37,764 bases of DNA from Phycisphaerae bacterium (GTDB lineage Bacteria; Planctomycetota; Phycisphaerae; Tepidisphaerales; Tepidisphaeraceae), in assembly GCA_014379105.1 (NCBI GenBank), contig JACMML010000342.1, positions 1-37,764 of the forward strand, in the 5' to 3' direction. This document shows positions 17,445 to 26,372 of this stretch, piece after piece; position 1 is the first letter of the stretch, and each line of letters begins with the position of its first letter. Both the position numbers and the translations under genes were made by a program. The notes beneath the pieces were generated by a model, which made no database searches, was not told where the DNA came from, and saw only the letters and a program-made list of their open reading frames with translations.

Positions 17445-17548
17445 GTGAGGGTGAAGGCGTAAGGCGTAAGAAAGTTAATCCTTGATAATTTTGTGAATCA
17501 TAACTGCGGTCATGCGTTACGCCTCACGCCTGGCCCCTTCACCCTCAC
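17445..17548. repeat. Imperfect inverted repeat between nadB and nuoC
   Basis: 17445-17470 gtgagggtgaaggcgtaaggcgtaag versus 17517-17548 ttacgcctcacgcctggccccttcaccctcac; complementary with a small insertion in the right arm. Confidence 0.75.
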
Positions 17549-17551
17549 TCA

Positions 17552-18130
17552 TCAAGCCCCTTCGCGCGTGATAATTTTGTAATTCTCGCGCTCCCCGATG
17601 CCCCGCAGCGGGTAGTCCTTGCGGAGCGGATAGCTTCCGAATCCGTTCCACGTGAGAATGCGGCGCAGATCGGGATGGCCGGAGAAGACAATTCCGAACA
17701 TGTCGTAAACTTCGCGCTCCGGCCATTCCGCACCCGGCCAGATCGTGGTCACGGTCGGCAGGATCAGTCCCGGATCGGCCTTGGCGAGCGCCTCTTCATC
17801 GCGCACGTCAACGCCGGGCCCGGTCTCCCGCTCAGGATCGAGAAAAACTTTTAGCCAGAGGCGATTGTTGTATTCGGTGCTGGTCAGACCGTAATTCACC
17901 GCGAACCGGTGCTCCGCGCCGCCGAATCCGAGATAATCGACCCCGTTCAACTCCGACAAAAAATCGTATTTCGTCCGCGGGTCGGTTTTGAGAAATCCGC
18001 TCACCTCAGCGATGCGTTCACGGGGCACGATCAGCGTGATCATGTCTCGAAACTCGCCGGCCTTGAACGTGATGTCCGCGAATGCCTGCTTGAGCGGTTC
18101 GAACGCGGGATGATTGATTTTCTTTGCCAT
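17552..18130 (-). CDS. nuoC: NADH-quinone oxidoreductase subunit C (30 kDa subunit)
   Basis: KTDPRTKYDFLSELNGVDYLGFG, EALAKADPGLILPTVTTIWPGAEWPEREVYDMFGIVFSGHPDLRRILTWNGFGSYPLRKDYPL. Start chosen at MAKKINHPAF. Confidence 0.94.
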   Translation of the reverse strand: MAKKINHPAFEPLKQAFADITFKAGEFRDMITLIVPRERIAEVSGFLKTDPRTKYDFLSELNGVDYLGFGGAEHRFAVNYGLTSTEYNNRLWLKVFLDPERETGPGVDVRDEEALAKADPGLILPTVTTIWPGAEWPEREVYDMFGIVFSGHPDLRRILTWNGFGSYPLRKDYPLRGIGERENYKIITREGA

Positions 18131-18211
18131 GCGTAACCTCGGACGATTGTGGAGTTTGCGCTCGTTAAGGTCAAGTTGCAGGACGAAGCGCAAGTACCGA
18201 TGATTCGCGAC

Positions 18212-19228
18212 ATGACAGACGTGCTTCCCTACCACAGCATACCCCAGCCACCCCAGCCGGATCGCAGCGGAAGAATCCTGGCGGTGGGCATCATTCTTAC
18301 AATTTGCGGGGTGATGACCTCGTGCATCCTGGCGATCGCCCCACTGGCACTTCTCGCACCGCAACCGCCGGGCGAGCCCGGCGTGGAGAAGTCGCAGATT
18401 GTCGGCGCGATGCTCATCTACCTCGTGCTTTCAATTATCTTGCTCACGCTCGGCATCGGTACTTTTATGAAACGGCGGTGGATCCGCCCGCTCACGATCA
18501 TCTTGTCCACTCACTGGATGATCGGCGGGGTTTTTACAGTCTTCGCGATGCTACTGATGTATCCGGTTCTTCTTGCAAGCATGACGGCCCCCGCCGGCGG
18601 CGTATCACTGCCACCCGGAACTACGAGTGCGATTCTGATTGTCATCATCCTCATGATCGGCGTCATTGGCATTGCACTACCCGCATTGCTGATCTGGCTT
18701 TTGAAATCGGAGGAGTGTCGCATCACGCTGGAGTGGTTCGATAATAAGGCTCGATGGACGGACCACTGTCCTCTGAAGATTCTCGGCCTGGCGATCACGC
18801 TGTGCGTTGCGGGCCTGCTGTTCGCTTCATCGATCCCCTACGCCATGGTGCCTGGGGTGATCGTCCACATAACCGGCGCGCCGGCGGTCGTCCTCATCAT
18901 GATTTTTTCGGCGCTCCTGCTGCTGGCGGGTTATTGGGTGTATCGCTTGAAGATGACCGGGTGGTGGATCGGGTTCGGAGTCATCGTGGTGTTCGCGGTG
19001 CTGGCATCATTAACGCCAGTTTTTGTTTCCCCCGTTGAATACTATCGCAGCTTCGGCATGACGCCGGACCAGCTCGCGATCTACAAGACCCATGAAGACT
19101 CGTTGCGATGGCTTTTCATCGCAATGTCACTGCTTTTCGGCATCAGCTTCGCAATCTACATGCTCCGCCTCAAACCGGTCATGGAGCAGGCGATCCGCGA
19201 ACAATCGGCTAGATCGAGCACGCGATGA
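18212..19228 (+). CDS. Multi-spanning membrane protein, unknown function
   Basis: Several strongly hydrophobic segments (e.g. ILAVGIILTICGVMTSCILAIAPLALL). Start uncertain (18149 GTG, 18200 ATG or 18212 ATG). Confidence 0.72.
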   Translation: MTDVLPYHSIPQPPQPDRSGRILAVGIILTICGVMTSCILAIAPLALLAPQPPGEPGVEKSQIVGAMLIYLVLSIILLTLGIGTFMKRRWIRPLTIILSTHWMIGGVFTVFAMLLMYPVLLASMTAPAGGVSLPPGTTSAILIVIILMIGVIGIALPALLIWLLKSEECRITLEWFDNKARWTDHCPLKILGLAITLCVAGLLFASSIPYAMVPGVIVHITGAPAVVLIMIFSALLLLAGYWVYRLKMTGWWIGFGVIVVFAVLASLTPVFVSPVEYYRSFGMTPDQLAIYKTHEDSLRWLFIAMSLLFGISFAIYMLRLKPVMEQAIREQSARSSTR

Positions 19229-20765
19229 TCGGCTCCCCGTCACTCCCCAAACCCGCCCAGCGGCGGCCGTCGCGCTCGATGAGATCCATGGCTTTCTTCG
19301 GTCCCCATGTGCCGGGGGCATAGAGCTCGGGCTTGCGGGTGCTCTGTTTCCAGCCTTCGAGAATCACATCGATCACTTCCCACGCCGCCTCGGCCTCGTC
19401 GCCGCGGATGAAGAGGGTCTGGTCTCCGCTGATTGCGTCGAAAATCAGCCGCTCGTAGGCCTCGGGCGCTTCTTTTCCGAACGTGGTCGCGTAGTTGAAG
19501 TTCATTTCCACGCTCTTGATGTTCATCGTTCCGCCGGGCACTTTCCCGTTCAGGTGCATGGATATGCCCTCTTCGGGCGCGACCTTGATGACCAGATCAT
19601 TCGGGTAGACCGGCGAATCACATTGTTTCTGGAAAAGCGTCTGCGGCGGAGACCGAAACCGCACAATCACCTCGCTCACCTTGGCCGGCATGCATTTGCC
19701 GGTGCGGATGTAGAACGGCGTGCCGCTCCAGCGCCAGCTATCGATATACAGCTTCAGCGCAACGAATGTCTCGGTCGTGGAACCCGGCTCAACACCTTTG
19801 GCCTTGAGATAACCCGGCGTTGGTTTGCCTTTGACTTCCCCCGCGTCGTATTGGCCGCGCACGACGAACTCATCGACACGGGACGATCGCAACTGGCGGA
19901 CGGATTTGTAAACCTTAACCTTCTCATCACGGATCGACCGCGCGTCCAGTGCAGCCGGTGGCTCCATCGCGACCAGCGCCATCAGCTGGAAGATGTGGTT
20001 CTGCACCATGTCGCGCAGCGCACCGCTCTTGTCGTAGTATCCCGCCCGATCATCGGCGCTGACGGCCTCGGCGACGGTGATCTGCACACTGTCGATGTAT
20101 TTGTAATTCCAGATCGGCTCGAAGATCGAATTGGCGAACCGCATCACCATCAGGTTCTGAACGGTTTCTTTGCCGAGATAATGGTCGATCCGGTAAATCT
20201 GCGTCTCGTGGAAGCTCTGGGTCAGCAACTGGTTCAGTTCCAGGGCGCTTTTCAGATCATGCCCGAACGGCTTTTCGATGATGACCCGCTGCCAGGCGCC
20301 CTCATGCCGGACGGCCCCGGACTGCACGCGCTCGACAAGGCCCTGTTCGCCGAGGCACGTGGAAATCGGTTCGAACGCGCTCGGCGGAGTCGAAAGATAG
20401 AAAAGTCGATTCCCCTCAGTCTTGTGGGACACATCAAAAGCCGCCAGACGCTCCTTCAACTTGTCGAAATCGGCGGAATTGTCGTAGTTCCCGGTTTGAT
20501 AAAAAATCCGATCCAGCAGCCATGCCAGCTTTTGCTCGTCAACGCCCATTTTCTTCGCAGTTCTGGCGCTCTTGGCGATGGATTCGGAGCATATTTTGCG
20601 GAACGCATCGTCGCTCATCTCGGTGCGGGCGTAGCCGACGAGCGCGAAATTTTCACTTAGCAGCCCCTCGATTGCCAGCTCATACATCGCGGGGATGAGC
20701 TTGAGCTTCGCGAGGTCGCCGCTGGCGCCGAAGATAACCATTGCACATGGTGAGACAGTTGGCAT
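19209..20765 (-). CDS. zwf: Glucose-6-phosphate 1-dehydrogenase
   Basis: MVIFGASGDLAKLKLIPAMYELA, RVIIEKPFGHDLKSALELN, IYRIDHYLGKETVQNLMVMRFAN. Start chosen at MPTVSPCAMVIFG. Overlaps 3' end of preceding + strand gene by 20 bp. Confidence 0.97.
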   Translation of the reverse strand: MPTVSPCAMVIFGASGDLAKLKLIPAMYELAIEGLLSENFALVGYARTEMSDDAFRKICSESIAKSARTAKKMGVDEQKLAWLLDRIFYQTGNYDNSADFDKLKERLAAFDVSHKTEGNRLFYLSTPPSAFEPISTCLGEQGLVERVQSGAVRHEGAWQRVIIEKPFGHDLKSALELNQLLTQSFHETQIYRIDHYLGKETVQNLMVMRFANSIFEPIWNYKYIDSVQITVAEAVSADDRAGYYDKSGALRDMVQNHIFQLMALVAMEPPAALDARSIRDEKVKVYKSVRQLRSSRVDEFVVRGQYDAGEVKGKPTPGYLKAKGVEPGSTTETFVALKLYIDSWRWSGTPFYIRTGKCMPAKVSEVIVRFRSPPQTLFQKQCDSPVYPNDLVIKVAPEEGISMHLNGKVPGGTMNIKSVEMNFNYATTFGKEAPEAYERLIFDAISGDQTLFIRGDEAEAAWEVIDVILEGWKQSTRKPELYAPGTWGPKKAMDLIERDGRRWAGLGSDGEPIIACSI

Positions 20766-20859
20766 GCGGCTTTTCCTTACGTTAGCCCGTGAGCCGGACT
20801 CTACGAAACCTATGACCAATTGCAATGAATCCTGATCGGAACCGGACAGTCACTGGTCG

Positions 20860-21261
20860 TTAGTCTAGTCCGAACGGCCAGCGACCGTCCCCGAGGATGT
20901 CCGTGCCGAGATCCCGCTGCACGGGCGTCGCGACATACCAGCCCCAGAGTTCCCCCACCCTCGGATTACCTTCCAGGAACTGCCGCCAGCGGGCTTCAAA
21001 TTGCTGGAGGGCGTAAAGCCGTCCTTCCAGTGCATCGCTCCGCACGGCCTGCTGCTGCTGAAGTACCTCGGCGTCGGCGAGCTTTTTCTGCAATTTCTGA
21101 TTCTCGACCGCCAGTTCGTTTTTCCGATCCTGGGCATTTCGCAGCAGTTCCAGCGTGTTTTCGTACATTTTCTGCAATTGCTCAGGTGATGTCTGATTCT
21201 GCGCCATCGCCAGCGGCGACATCAACCCCAGCACCGCCAGCATGCAAACCACACGATTCAT
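20860..21261 (-). CDS. Small secreted coiled-coil protein, unknown function
   Basis: Signal peptide-like MNRVVCMLAVLGLMSPLAMAQ followed by a heptad-like segment (LLRNAQDRKNELAVENQKLQKKLADAEVLQQQQ). Confidence 0.65.
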   Translation of the reverse strand: MNRVVCMLAVLGLMSPLAMAQNQTSPEQLQKMYENTLELLRNAQDRKNELAVENQKLQKKLADAEVLQQQQAVRSDALEGRLYALQQFEARWRQFLEGNPRVGELWGWYVATPVQRDLGTDILGDGRWPFGLD

Positions 21262-21373
21262 GAACCGTCCTTTCGCGGCCGAATTGTAACAACTGTCGTC
21301 GCGAGGCCGAAATCGTACATATGTTTGTATAATGACCCGGGATGGAGCTTCCTCTGACGAAGGCAATCGATCG

Positions 21374-22702
21374 ATGATTCGCTTCGCGTGCATATGCGGG
21401 CTTCGATTCGAGTTACCGGACGAGCGAGCGGGGGATGAGTTTCAATGCTCCAACTGCATGCGGCTGGTTGATGTGCCGTCACCGGGCCAAATGGATGCGT
21501 TCGACGATGACGGAACCGTTCGGATCGCCGATGTCGCCCCAATACCGCCGGCCCTTCTGGAGAAAATTCGCGCGTTCGGACATCGCGACGATCTTCGCCA
21601 GACTGTGGACGAATACCTGTCCCTCGACGACGCCCCCGCCGCTGATGAGCCGCCACGTCGCCCCATGCCGCGCTACGACCCAGAGACCGGAGAACTGCTC
21701 GAACAGATAGATCTGCGCACCCAGGTGGCCGTCCCCTTGCCGCAGAACATCCCGATGGCCAAGCCGACGCTCGGCTACGCCAATCGTTCCACTGAACCGC
21801 CTGCATCGACGATCGCATGGTGGCAGCTTCCGTGGAAGCTGCTCAGAGGGCCCAACCTCGTCAGCATATTCATGGTGTTCCTCGTACACGCATTCGTGCA
21901 TTTCCTCCTGGTGATGCCCGGCCTGATTTTCATCACCCCGATTATCGTGCTGCTGATCGTGCTGGCGATCACGGCTCACTACTGCAACACGATCGAAGAG
22001 TTCGGACCGCGCCAACAGGATGAAATACCCGCGATGCTGCGCGGCGTCTCATTCACCGAAGACATTCGCATGCCGCTGCAAGGTTTGATCCTGGCATATC
22101 TCGCTTCGTTCGGCCCGCTGATGTTACTCTGGATTATCGAGCGCATCTTCAACTTCGAATCGCCGGCTTCGGAGCACGTACTGTTCTGGCTTGGCGTGCT
22201 CGTGTTCCCTGCCGCGCTGCTGACGGGCGTGACCAGCGGGGCTATCGGCGATTTTCTGCCGAATCGTCTGATATCGGTTTTCACGGCCAGCGTCTCGCAA
22301 TACTTTATGGCGCTGGCGGTGCTGATCGGAGCGTGGTTCGTGTATGGGCTTGCGCTGGGGTTCGTTGAGTACATTCCGTTCGGCCAACTCGCAGCCCCAG
22401 TGGCCACGGCGAAGGTTCCGTATCTCCGCATCATCGCAGGGCTCGCCCGGCTGTACGGAATGCTTCTGTTGGCGATCTACCTGACGCACCTCGCCGTGGC
22501 CATGCTCGGAATCCTCCACCGGCACCATCACCACCGCTTCCACTGGATCTATCTTGAATACGAGCGAGACGCGCGCGCGGACACCAACGCCCGGCTTGCC
22601 GAAATGCGGCGCCGTGGCGATCCGCGTCTGAATCGGGGTCGACGGGTGATGCCGGTTCAGCGGGTGACGCCGCCGGCCGGCGATCAAAGAGACGTGCGGT
22701 AG
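21374..22702 (+). CDS. Integral membrane protein with N-terminal zinc-ribbon-like CxC...CxxC
   Basis: MIRFACICGLRFELPDERAGDEFQCSNCMRLVDVP followed by several TM-like segments; ORF open from 21332, start assigned by the conserved-looking MIRFACICG. Confidence 0.72.
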   Translation: MIRFACICGLRFELPDERAGDEFQCSNCMRLVDVPSPGQMDAFDDDGTVRIADVAPIPPALLEKIRAFGHRDDLRQTVDEYLSLDDAPAADEPPRRPMPRYDPETGELLEQIDLRTQVAVPLPQNIPMAKPTLGYANRSTEPPASTIAWWQLPWKLLRGPNLVSIFMVFLVHAFVHFLLVMPGLIFITPIIVLLIVLAITAHYCNTIEEFGPRQQDEIPAMLRGVSFTEDIRMPLQGLILAYLASFGPLMLLWIIERIFNFESPASEHVLFWLGVLVFPAALLTGVTSGAIGDFLPNRLISVFTASVSQYFMALAVLIGAWFVYGLALGFVEYIPFGQLAAPVATAKVPYLRIIAGLARLYGMLLLAIYLTHLAVAMLGILHRHHHHRFHWIYLEYERDARADTNARLAEMRRRGDPRLNRGRRVMPVQRVTPPAGDQRDVR

Positions 22703-23574
22703 CGATGAAGCCCGTCACGCCAATGCGGCATCTGCTGACGGGTAAGGGACTCGTACGCCGACAGATCAAGCACGCTGTAGCCGGGGCGTGTGGCGCTGTC
22801 CGGCTTGAGTTTCTTCCACTCCGCGCTAGTCGTTCGTGAGAGCTCTGTTTTAAGCTCAAACTCTTCCAGTATGGCGGCCGTGAAGTCGTACCAGGTTGTT
22901 TCGCCGCTGTTGGTCAGGTGCCAGATCCCGTTGGCGCCCCGATGGATCAGTTCCAGCGTGGCGTCGACCAGATCATACGTAAACGTCGGCGTCCCGCGCT
23001 GATCGTCAATGACCTTCAACGGTTTCCCCTGCTTCGCGACATTTATCATCGTCGCCGGAAAACACGGACCGCCCGGACCATATAGCCAGGCGGTGCGGAG
23101 GATGAGCCAGCGCTCGGGTGCGCTGTCCTGCAAGAGTCGCTCGCCGAGTAACTTCGATTTGCCATAAGCGCTGAGCGGGCCGATCGGATCTCCGGGCTGT
23201 AATGGCCGCTGCAGGGTGCCATCGAAGACATAGTCGGTGCTGTAGTGCACCAACATCGCGCCCGTCTCCCGGCATTTCATCGCCAGCCGACCGACCCCAT
23301 ACCCGTTGCACTCGATGGCCTTGTCGATTTCCTTTTCCGCCAGATCGACCTTCGTGTATGCGGCGCAATTTATCACCAACGTTGGTTTGATCCGCGCGAA
23401 ACTCTGCTCGATGGAGTCACCGCTGCAGACATCGAGAATCGTCCGGTCGGCGTAAGTGACGTCAAGCTTCATTGGCGACATTCGCTGCTTGAACGCGAAG
23501 GCGAGCATGCCATTGCCGCCGGTGATGAGGATGCGATCGTAGATGCTACTCAAGTGGTTGTTCCGTCTACTCAC
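22684..23574 (-). CDS. rfbD: dTDP-4-dehydrorhamnose reductase
   Basis: ILITGGNGMLAFAF, LVINCAAYTKVDLAE, VHYSTDYVFDGTLQRP, YGKSKLLGE. Confidence 0.9.
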   Translation of the reverse strand: MSRRNNHLSSIYDRILITGGNGMLAFAFKQRMSPMKLDVTYADRTILDVCSGDSIEQSFARIKPTLVINCAAYTKVDLAEKEIDKAIECNGYGVGRLAMKCRETGAMLVHYSTDYVFDGTLQRPLQPGDPIGPLSAYGKSKLLGERLLQDSAPERWLILRTAWLYGPGGPCFPATMINVAKQGKPLKVIDDQRGTPTFTYDLVDATLELIHRGANGIWHLTNSGETTWYDFTAAILEEFELKTELSRTTSAEWKKLKPDSATRPGYSVLDLSAYESLTRQQMPHWRDGLHRYRTSL

Positions 23575-23656
23575 TTATTCAAGCGTATGTCGCATCGTCT
23601 GAGACCGCGTCATTCATCGACCGTACGTCACTGAGACAGTGCTTTTACATTCCGAA

Positions 23657-24679
23657 TCACCGGTTGGCATACTGAGCTTGGTAGTATTTCAAATAATCCC
23701 CGCTCTTGATATCCCGCCACCATTTCTCGTTATCACGATACCACTGGATCGTCGTCTTGATCGCCGATTCAAACCGATGCTGCGGCTCCCAGCCGAGTTC
23801 GCGCTTGATCTTGCTCGCGTCGATTGCGTAGCGCCGATCATGCCCCGGGCGGTCTTTGACGTATTTCACGTATTTGTCCCACGGCTTATCCATCGCCAGC
23901 AGGATCGTCTCGGTGATCTGGCGGTTGGTCATCTCATTGTTCCCGCCGACGTTGTACGCCTCGCCAAAAACGCCCTTCTGCAGCACTGTCCAGATGGCCT
24001 GGCAGTGATCTTCAACGTACAGCCAGTCGCGGACGTTCTTGCCGTCGCCATACAGGGGCACCTGTTTATCTTCCATCAGGTTGGTGACAAAAAGCGGAAT
24101 CAGCTTTTCGGGAAAGTGAAACGGGCCGTAGTTGTTGCTGCAACGCGTGGTCAGGACCGGCATGTGAAACGTGTGGAAGTAAGATCGCACGAGGCAATCG
24201 CCACCGGCCTTGCTGGCGCTGTAGGGGCTGTTGGGCTGGAGCGGCGTATCCTCGGTAAATTTCACGTCCGGCTGATCTTCGGGCAAGGTGCCGTAGACTT
24301 CGTCCGTGCTGACATACAGAAACTTTTCTATGTCCTTTGCTTTAGCGATGTCGAGCAGCACCTGCGTACCGACGACATTGGCCTGCACGAACGGGCCGCT
24401 GCCGAGAATCGAGCGATCGACATGACTCTCGGCCGCGAAATGGACGATTTGCGTGACGCCGTGGTCTTCGATGGCTTTTTGGACCGCCGACGCGTCGCAG
24501 ATATCTCCTTTTACAAAGATGACCTGATCGCCAAGCAGATCCGACAGGTTCGCGATATTGCCGGCATAAGTGAGTGCGTCATACGCGACAAGTTTCACGG
24601 GCTCACGCCGCTTGACGAGCATGCGGACGAAGTTGCTGCCGATAAAGCCGGCAGCGCCGGTGACGAGGAGAGTGTCCAT
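23657..24679 (-). CDS. rfbB: dTDP-glucose 4,6-dehydratase
   Basis: LLVTGAAGFIGSNFVRMLV, HFAAESHVDRSI, YVSTDEVYGTL, PYSASKAGGDCLVRSYFHTF, TRCSNNYGPFHFPEKLIP. Confidence 0.97.
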   Translation of the reverse strand: MDTLLVTGAAGFIGSNFVRMLVKRREPVKLVAYDALTYAGNIANLSDLLGDQVIFVKGDICDASAVQKAIEDHGVTQIVHFAAESHVDRSILGSGPFVQANVVGTQVLLDIAKAKDIEKFLYVSTDEVYGTLPEDQPDVKFTEDTPLQPNSPYSASKAGGDCLVRSYFHTFHMPVLTTRCSNNYGPFHFPEKLIPLFVTNLMEDKQVPLYGDGKNVRDWLYVEDHCQAIWTVLQKGVFGEAYNVGGNNEMTNRQITETILLAMDKPWDKYVKYVKDRPGHDRRYAIDASKIKRELGWEPQHRFESAIKTTIQWYRDNEKWWRDIKSGDYLKYYQAQYANR

Positions 24680-24701
24680 ATTATTAATTTCAGCCTTCTT
24701 A

Positions 24702-24725
24702 TTTAGAGCACCTCTTTAGAGCACC
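24702..24725. repeat. Tandem 13-bp duplication over the rfbA stop codon (tttagagcacc-tc-tttagagcacc)
   Basis: Direct reading at 24702-24712 and 24715-24725; the second copy contains the rfbA stop. Confidence 0.8.
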
Positions 24726-25594
24726 GCGCCGTCTTTCAGTACGCGAAGCAAGTACTGCCCGTATTCGCTCTTGCCGGCCTGGTCGGCGAGCTTCTGTAAT
24801 TGTGCAGCGTCGATGAACTTGCGCGCGTAAGCGATTTCTTCGACGCAGGCCACTTTCAATCCTTGTCGCTCTTCCAATGTCTGAACGAAGATCGAACTCG
24901 AGAGCAGCGAATTATAGGTGCCGGTATCCAGCCACGCGATGCCCCGGCTCATGCACTGCACCTGCAACTGGCCGCGCTCGAGATAGGTGCGATTTACGTC
25001 GGTGATCTCATACTCGCCGCGTGGCGACGGTTTCAAATTCTTCGCGATCTCCACCACGTCGGCATCATAAAAGTAGAGCCCGGTAACCGCCCAGTTGCTC
25101 TTGGGCTGTTTGGGCTTTTCTTCGATGCTCAGGGCTTTGTATTTGTTATCGAATGCGACGACGCCGTAGCGCTCCGGGTCTTTTACCTGGTACGCGAACA
25201 CACGCGAGCCGCTGGTCAGCCGCGCCGAATCTTCCAACATGCGCGTCAGTTCGTGGCCATAGAAGATGTTGTCGCCGAGGATTAGACAGACCGGCGAATT
25301 GCCTATGAACTTTTCGCCAAGCACGAATGCCTGAGCGATGCCGTTCGGTTGGGCCTGCTCCTGGTACTCAATTGTCAGACCGAGGTGCGAACCGTCGCCG
25401 AATAGCTCCTCGATACGCGGCAAGTCGCGCGGGGTGCTGATGATGAGGATCTCGCGTATCCCGGCCAGCATCAGCACTGAGAGGGGATAATAAATAGTTG
25501 GTTTGTCGTACACCGGCAGCAACTGCTTGCTGATGCAGCGTGTGAGCGGATACAGCCGCGTCCCGGCGCCTCCCGCGAGAACAATGCCTTTCAT
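24716..25594 (-). CDS. rfbA: Glucose-1-phosphate thymidylyltransferase
   Basis: [55 protein letters not shown]. Confidence 0.97.
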   Translation of the reverse strand: MKGIVLAGGAGTRLYPLTRCISKQLLPVYDKPTIYYPLSVLMLAGIREILIISTPRDLPRIEELFGDGSHLGLTIEYQEQAQPNGIAQAFVLGEKFIGNSPVCLILGDNIFYGHELTRMLEDSARLTSGSRVFAYQVKDPERYGVVAFDNKYKALSIEEKPKQPKSNWAVTGLYFYDADVVEIAKNLKPSPRGEYEITDVNRTYLERGQLQVQCMSRGIAWLDTGTYNSLLSSSIFVQTLEERQGLKVACVEEIAYARKFIDAAQLQKLADQAGKSEYGQYLLRVLKDGAVL

Positions 25595-25694
25595 TCCATT
25601 CCTTTCAAGCGATCAACGAACAGCCGTGCGCGGGGCGTCCGCGCGACCATCCTTGTACGAGTGTATCGTGCAGATTGGAACCCCACGTGACAAG

Positions 25695-26372
25695 TCAAAG
25701 CGCCGGAATTACCGGACGGTATTTAGGTCGCTCCGCCCGCCAGAGATACCAGGTCGCGATACTCCGCCACGGTCGCCACGCATCGCCAAAGTTGACAATT
25801 TCCTTTGGCTTAGGCCTTGTCGCGAGTCCGAAGTGCTGGCGAAGACCTTCCTGAAGTCCCAGGTCGTCCACTGGCCACACGTCGGTACGGTTCATGCCGA
25901 AAATCAGCAGCATCTCGACCGTCCACCGGCCGATCCCTTTGATAGGAAGCAGCGCCGCGACAATCTGGTCATCGGTCATCCTGCTGAAATTGCGGGTATT
26001 GATCTTTTTAGACGCGAAGTGCGTCGCGAGATCCAACAAGTACCCACGCTTCTGCCGTGACAAACCGCAGGCACGGATCGTGGCTTCATCCGATTTTGTC
26101 AGGAACGACACCAGCCGATCAGGCGTGATGGTCTTCCTGGGAAAATTGGCGGCAAGACGTTTATACATCGTCGCCGCCGCCTGCACGCTTACCTGCTGGC
26201 TGAGAATCGACTGAACCAACTTCAAGAAATAGTTCGGCCGGCGCCGCAACGTGCACGGGCCGACCTGTGCGATCAACCGCCGCAGAACTGCATCACGCTT
26301 GAGATGCTTGAGCGCATTTGCCCAGGGATTCGCGATCGCCTTGGTCCGCTTCTTGATCGGCCGGCTACTCAT
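25695..26372 (-). CDS. DNA-3-methyladenine glycosylase II-like (AlkA-like HhH-GPD) protein
   Basis: QSILSQQVSVQAAATMYKRL, IKGIGRWTVEMLLIFGMNRTDVWPVDDLGLQEGL (HhH and catalytic Asp). Start taken at MSSRPIKKRT; TGATG overlap with the upstream reductase. Confidence 0.9.
   Translation of the reverse strand: MSSRPIKKRTKAIANPWANALKHLKRDAVLRRLIAQVGPCTLRRRPNYFLKLVQSILSQQVSVQAAATMYKRLAANFPRKTITPDRLVSFLTKSDEATIRACGLSRQKRGYLLDLATHFASKKINTRNFSRMTDDQIVAALLPIKGIGRWTVEMLLIFGMNRTDVWPVDDLGLQEGLRQHFGLATRPKPKEIVNFGDAWRPWRSIATWYLWRAERPKYRPVIPAL

Noticed and set aside
19092-20660. 522 aa + strand ORF
   Set aside because: Antisense to zwf, which has clear G6PDH motifs; no recognisable motifs in the + translation.
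21328-21333. TATAAT upstream of the 21374 membrane protein
   Set aside because: Perfect -10 hexamer but no acceptable -35 at 16-18 bp spacing; not enough to call a promoter.
23639-24706. 355 aa + strand ORF
   Set aside because: Antisense to rfbB with unmistakable SDR/RmlB motifs.
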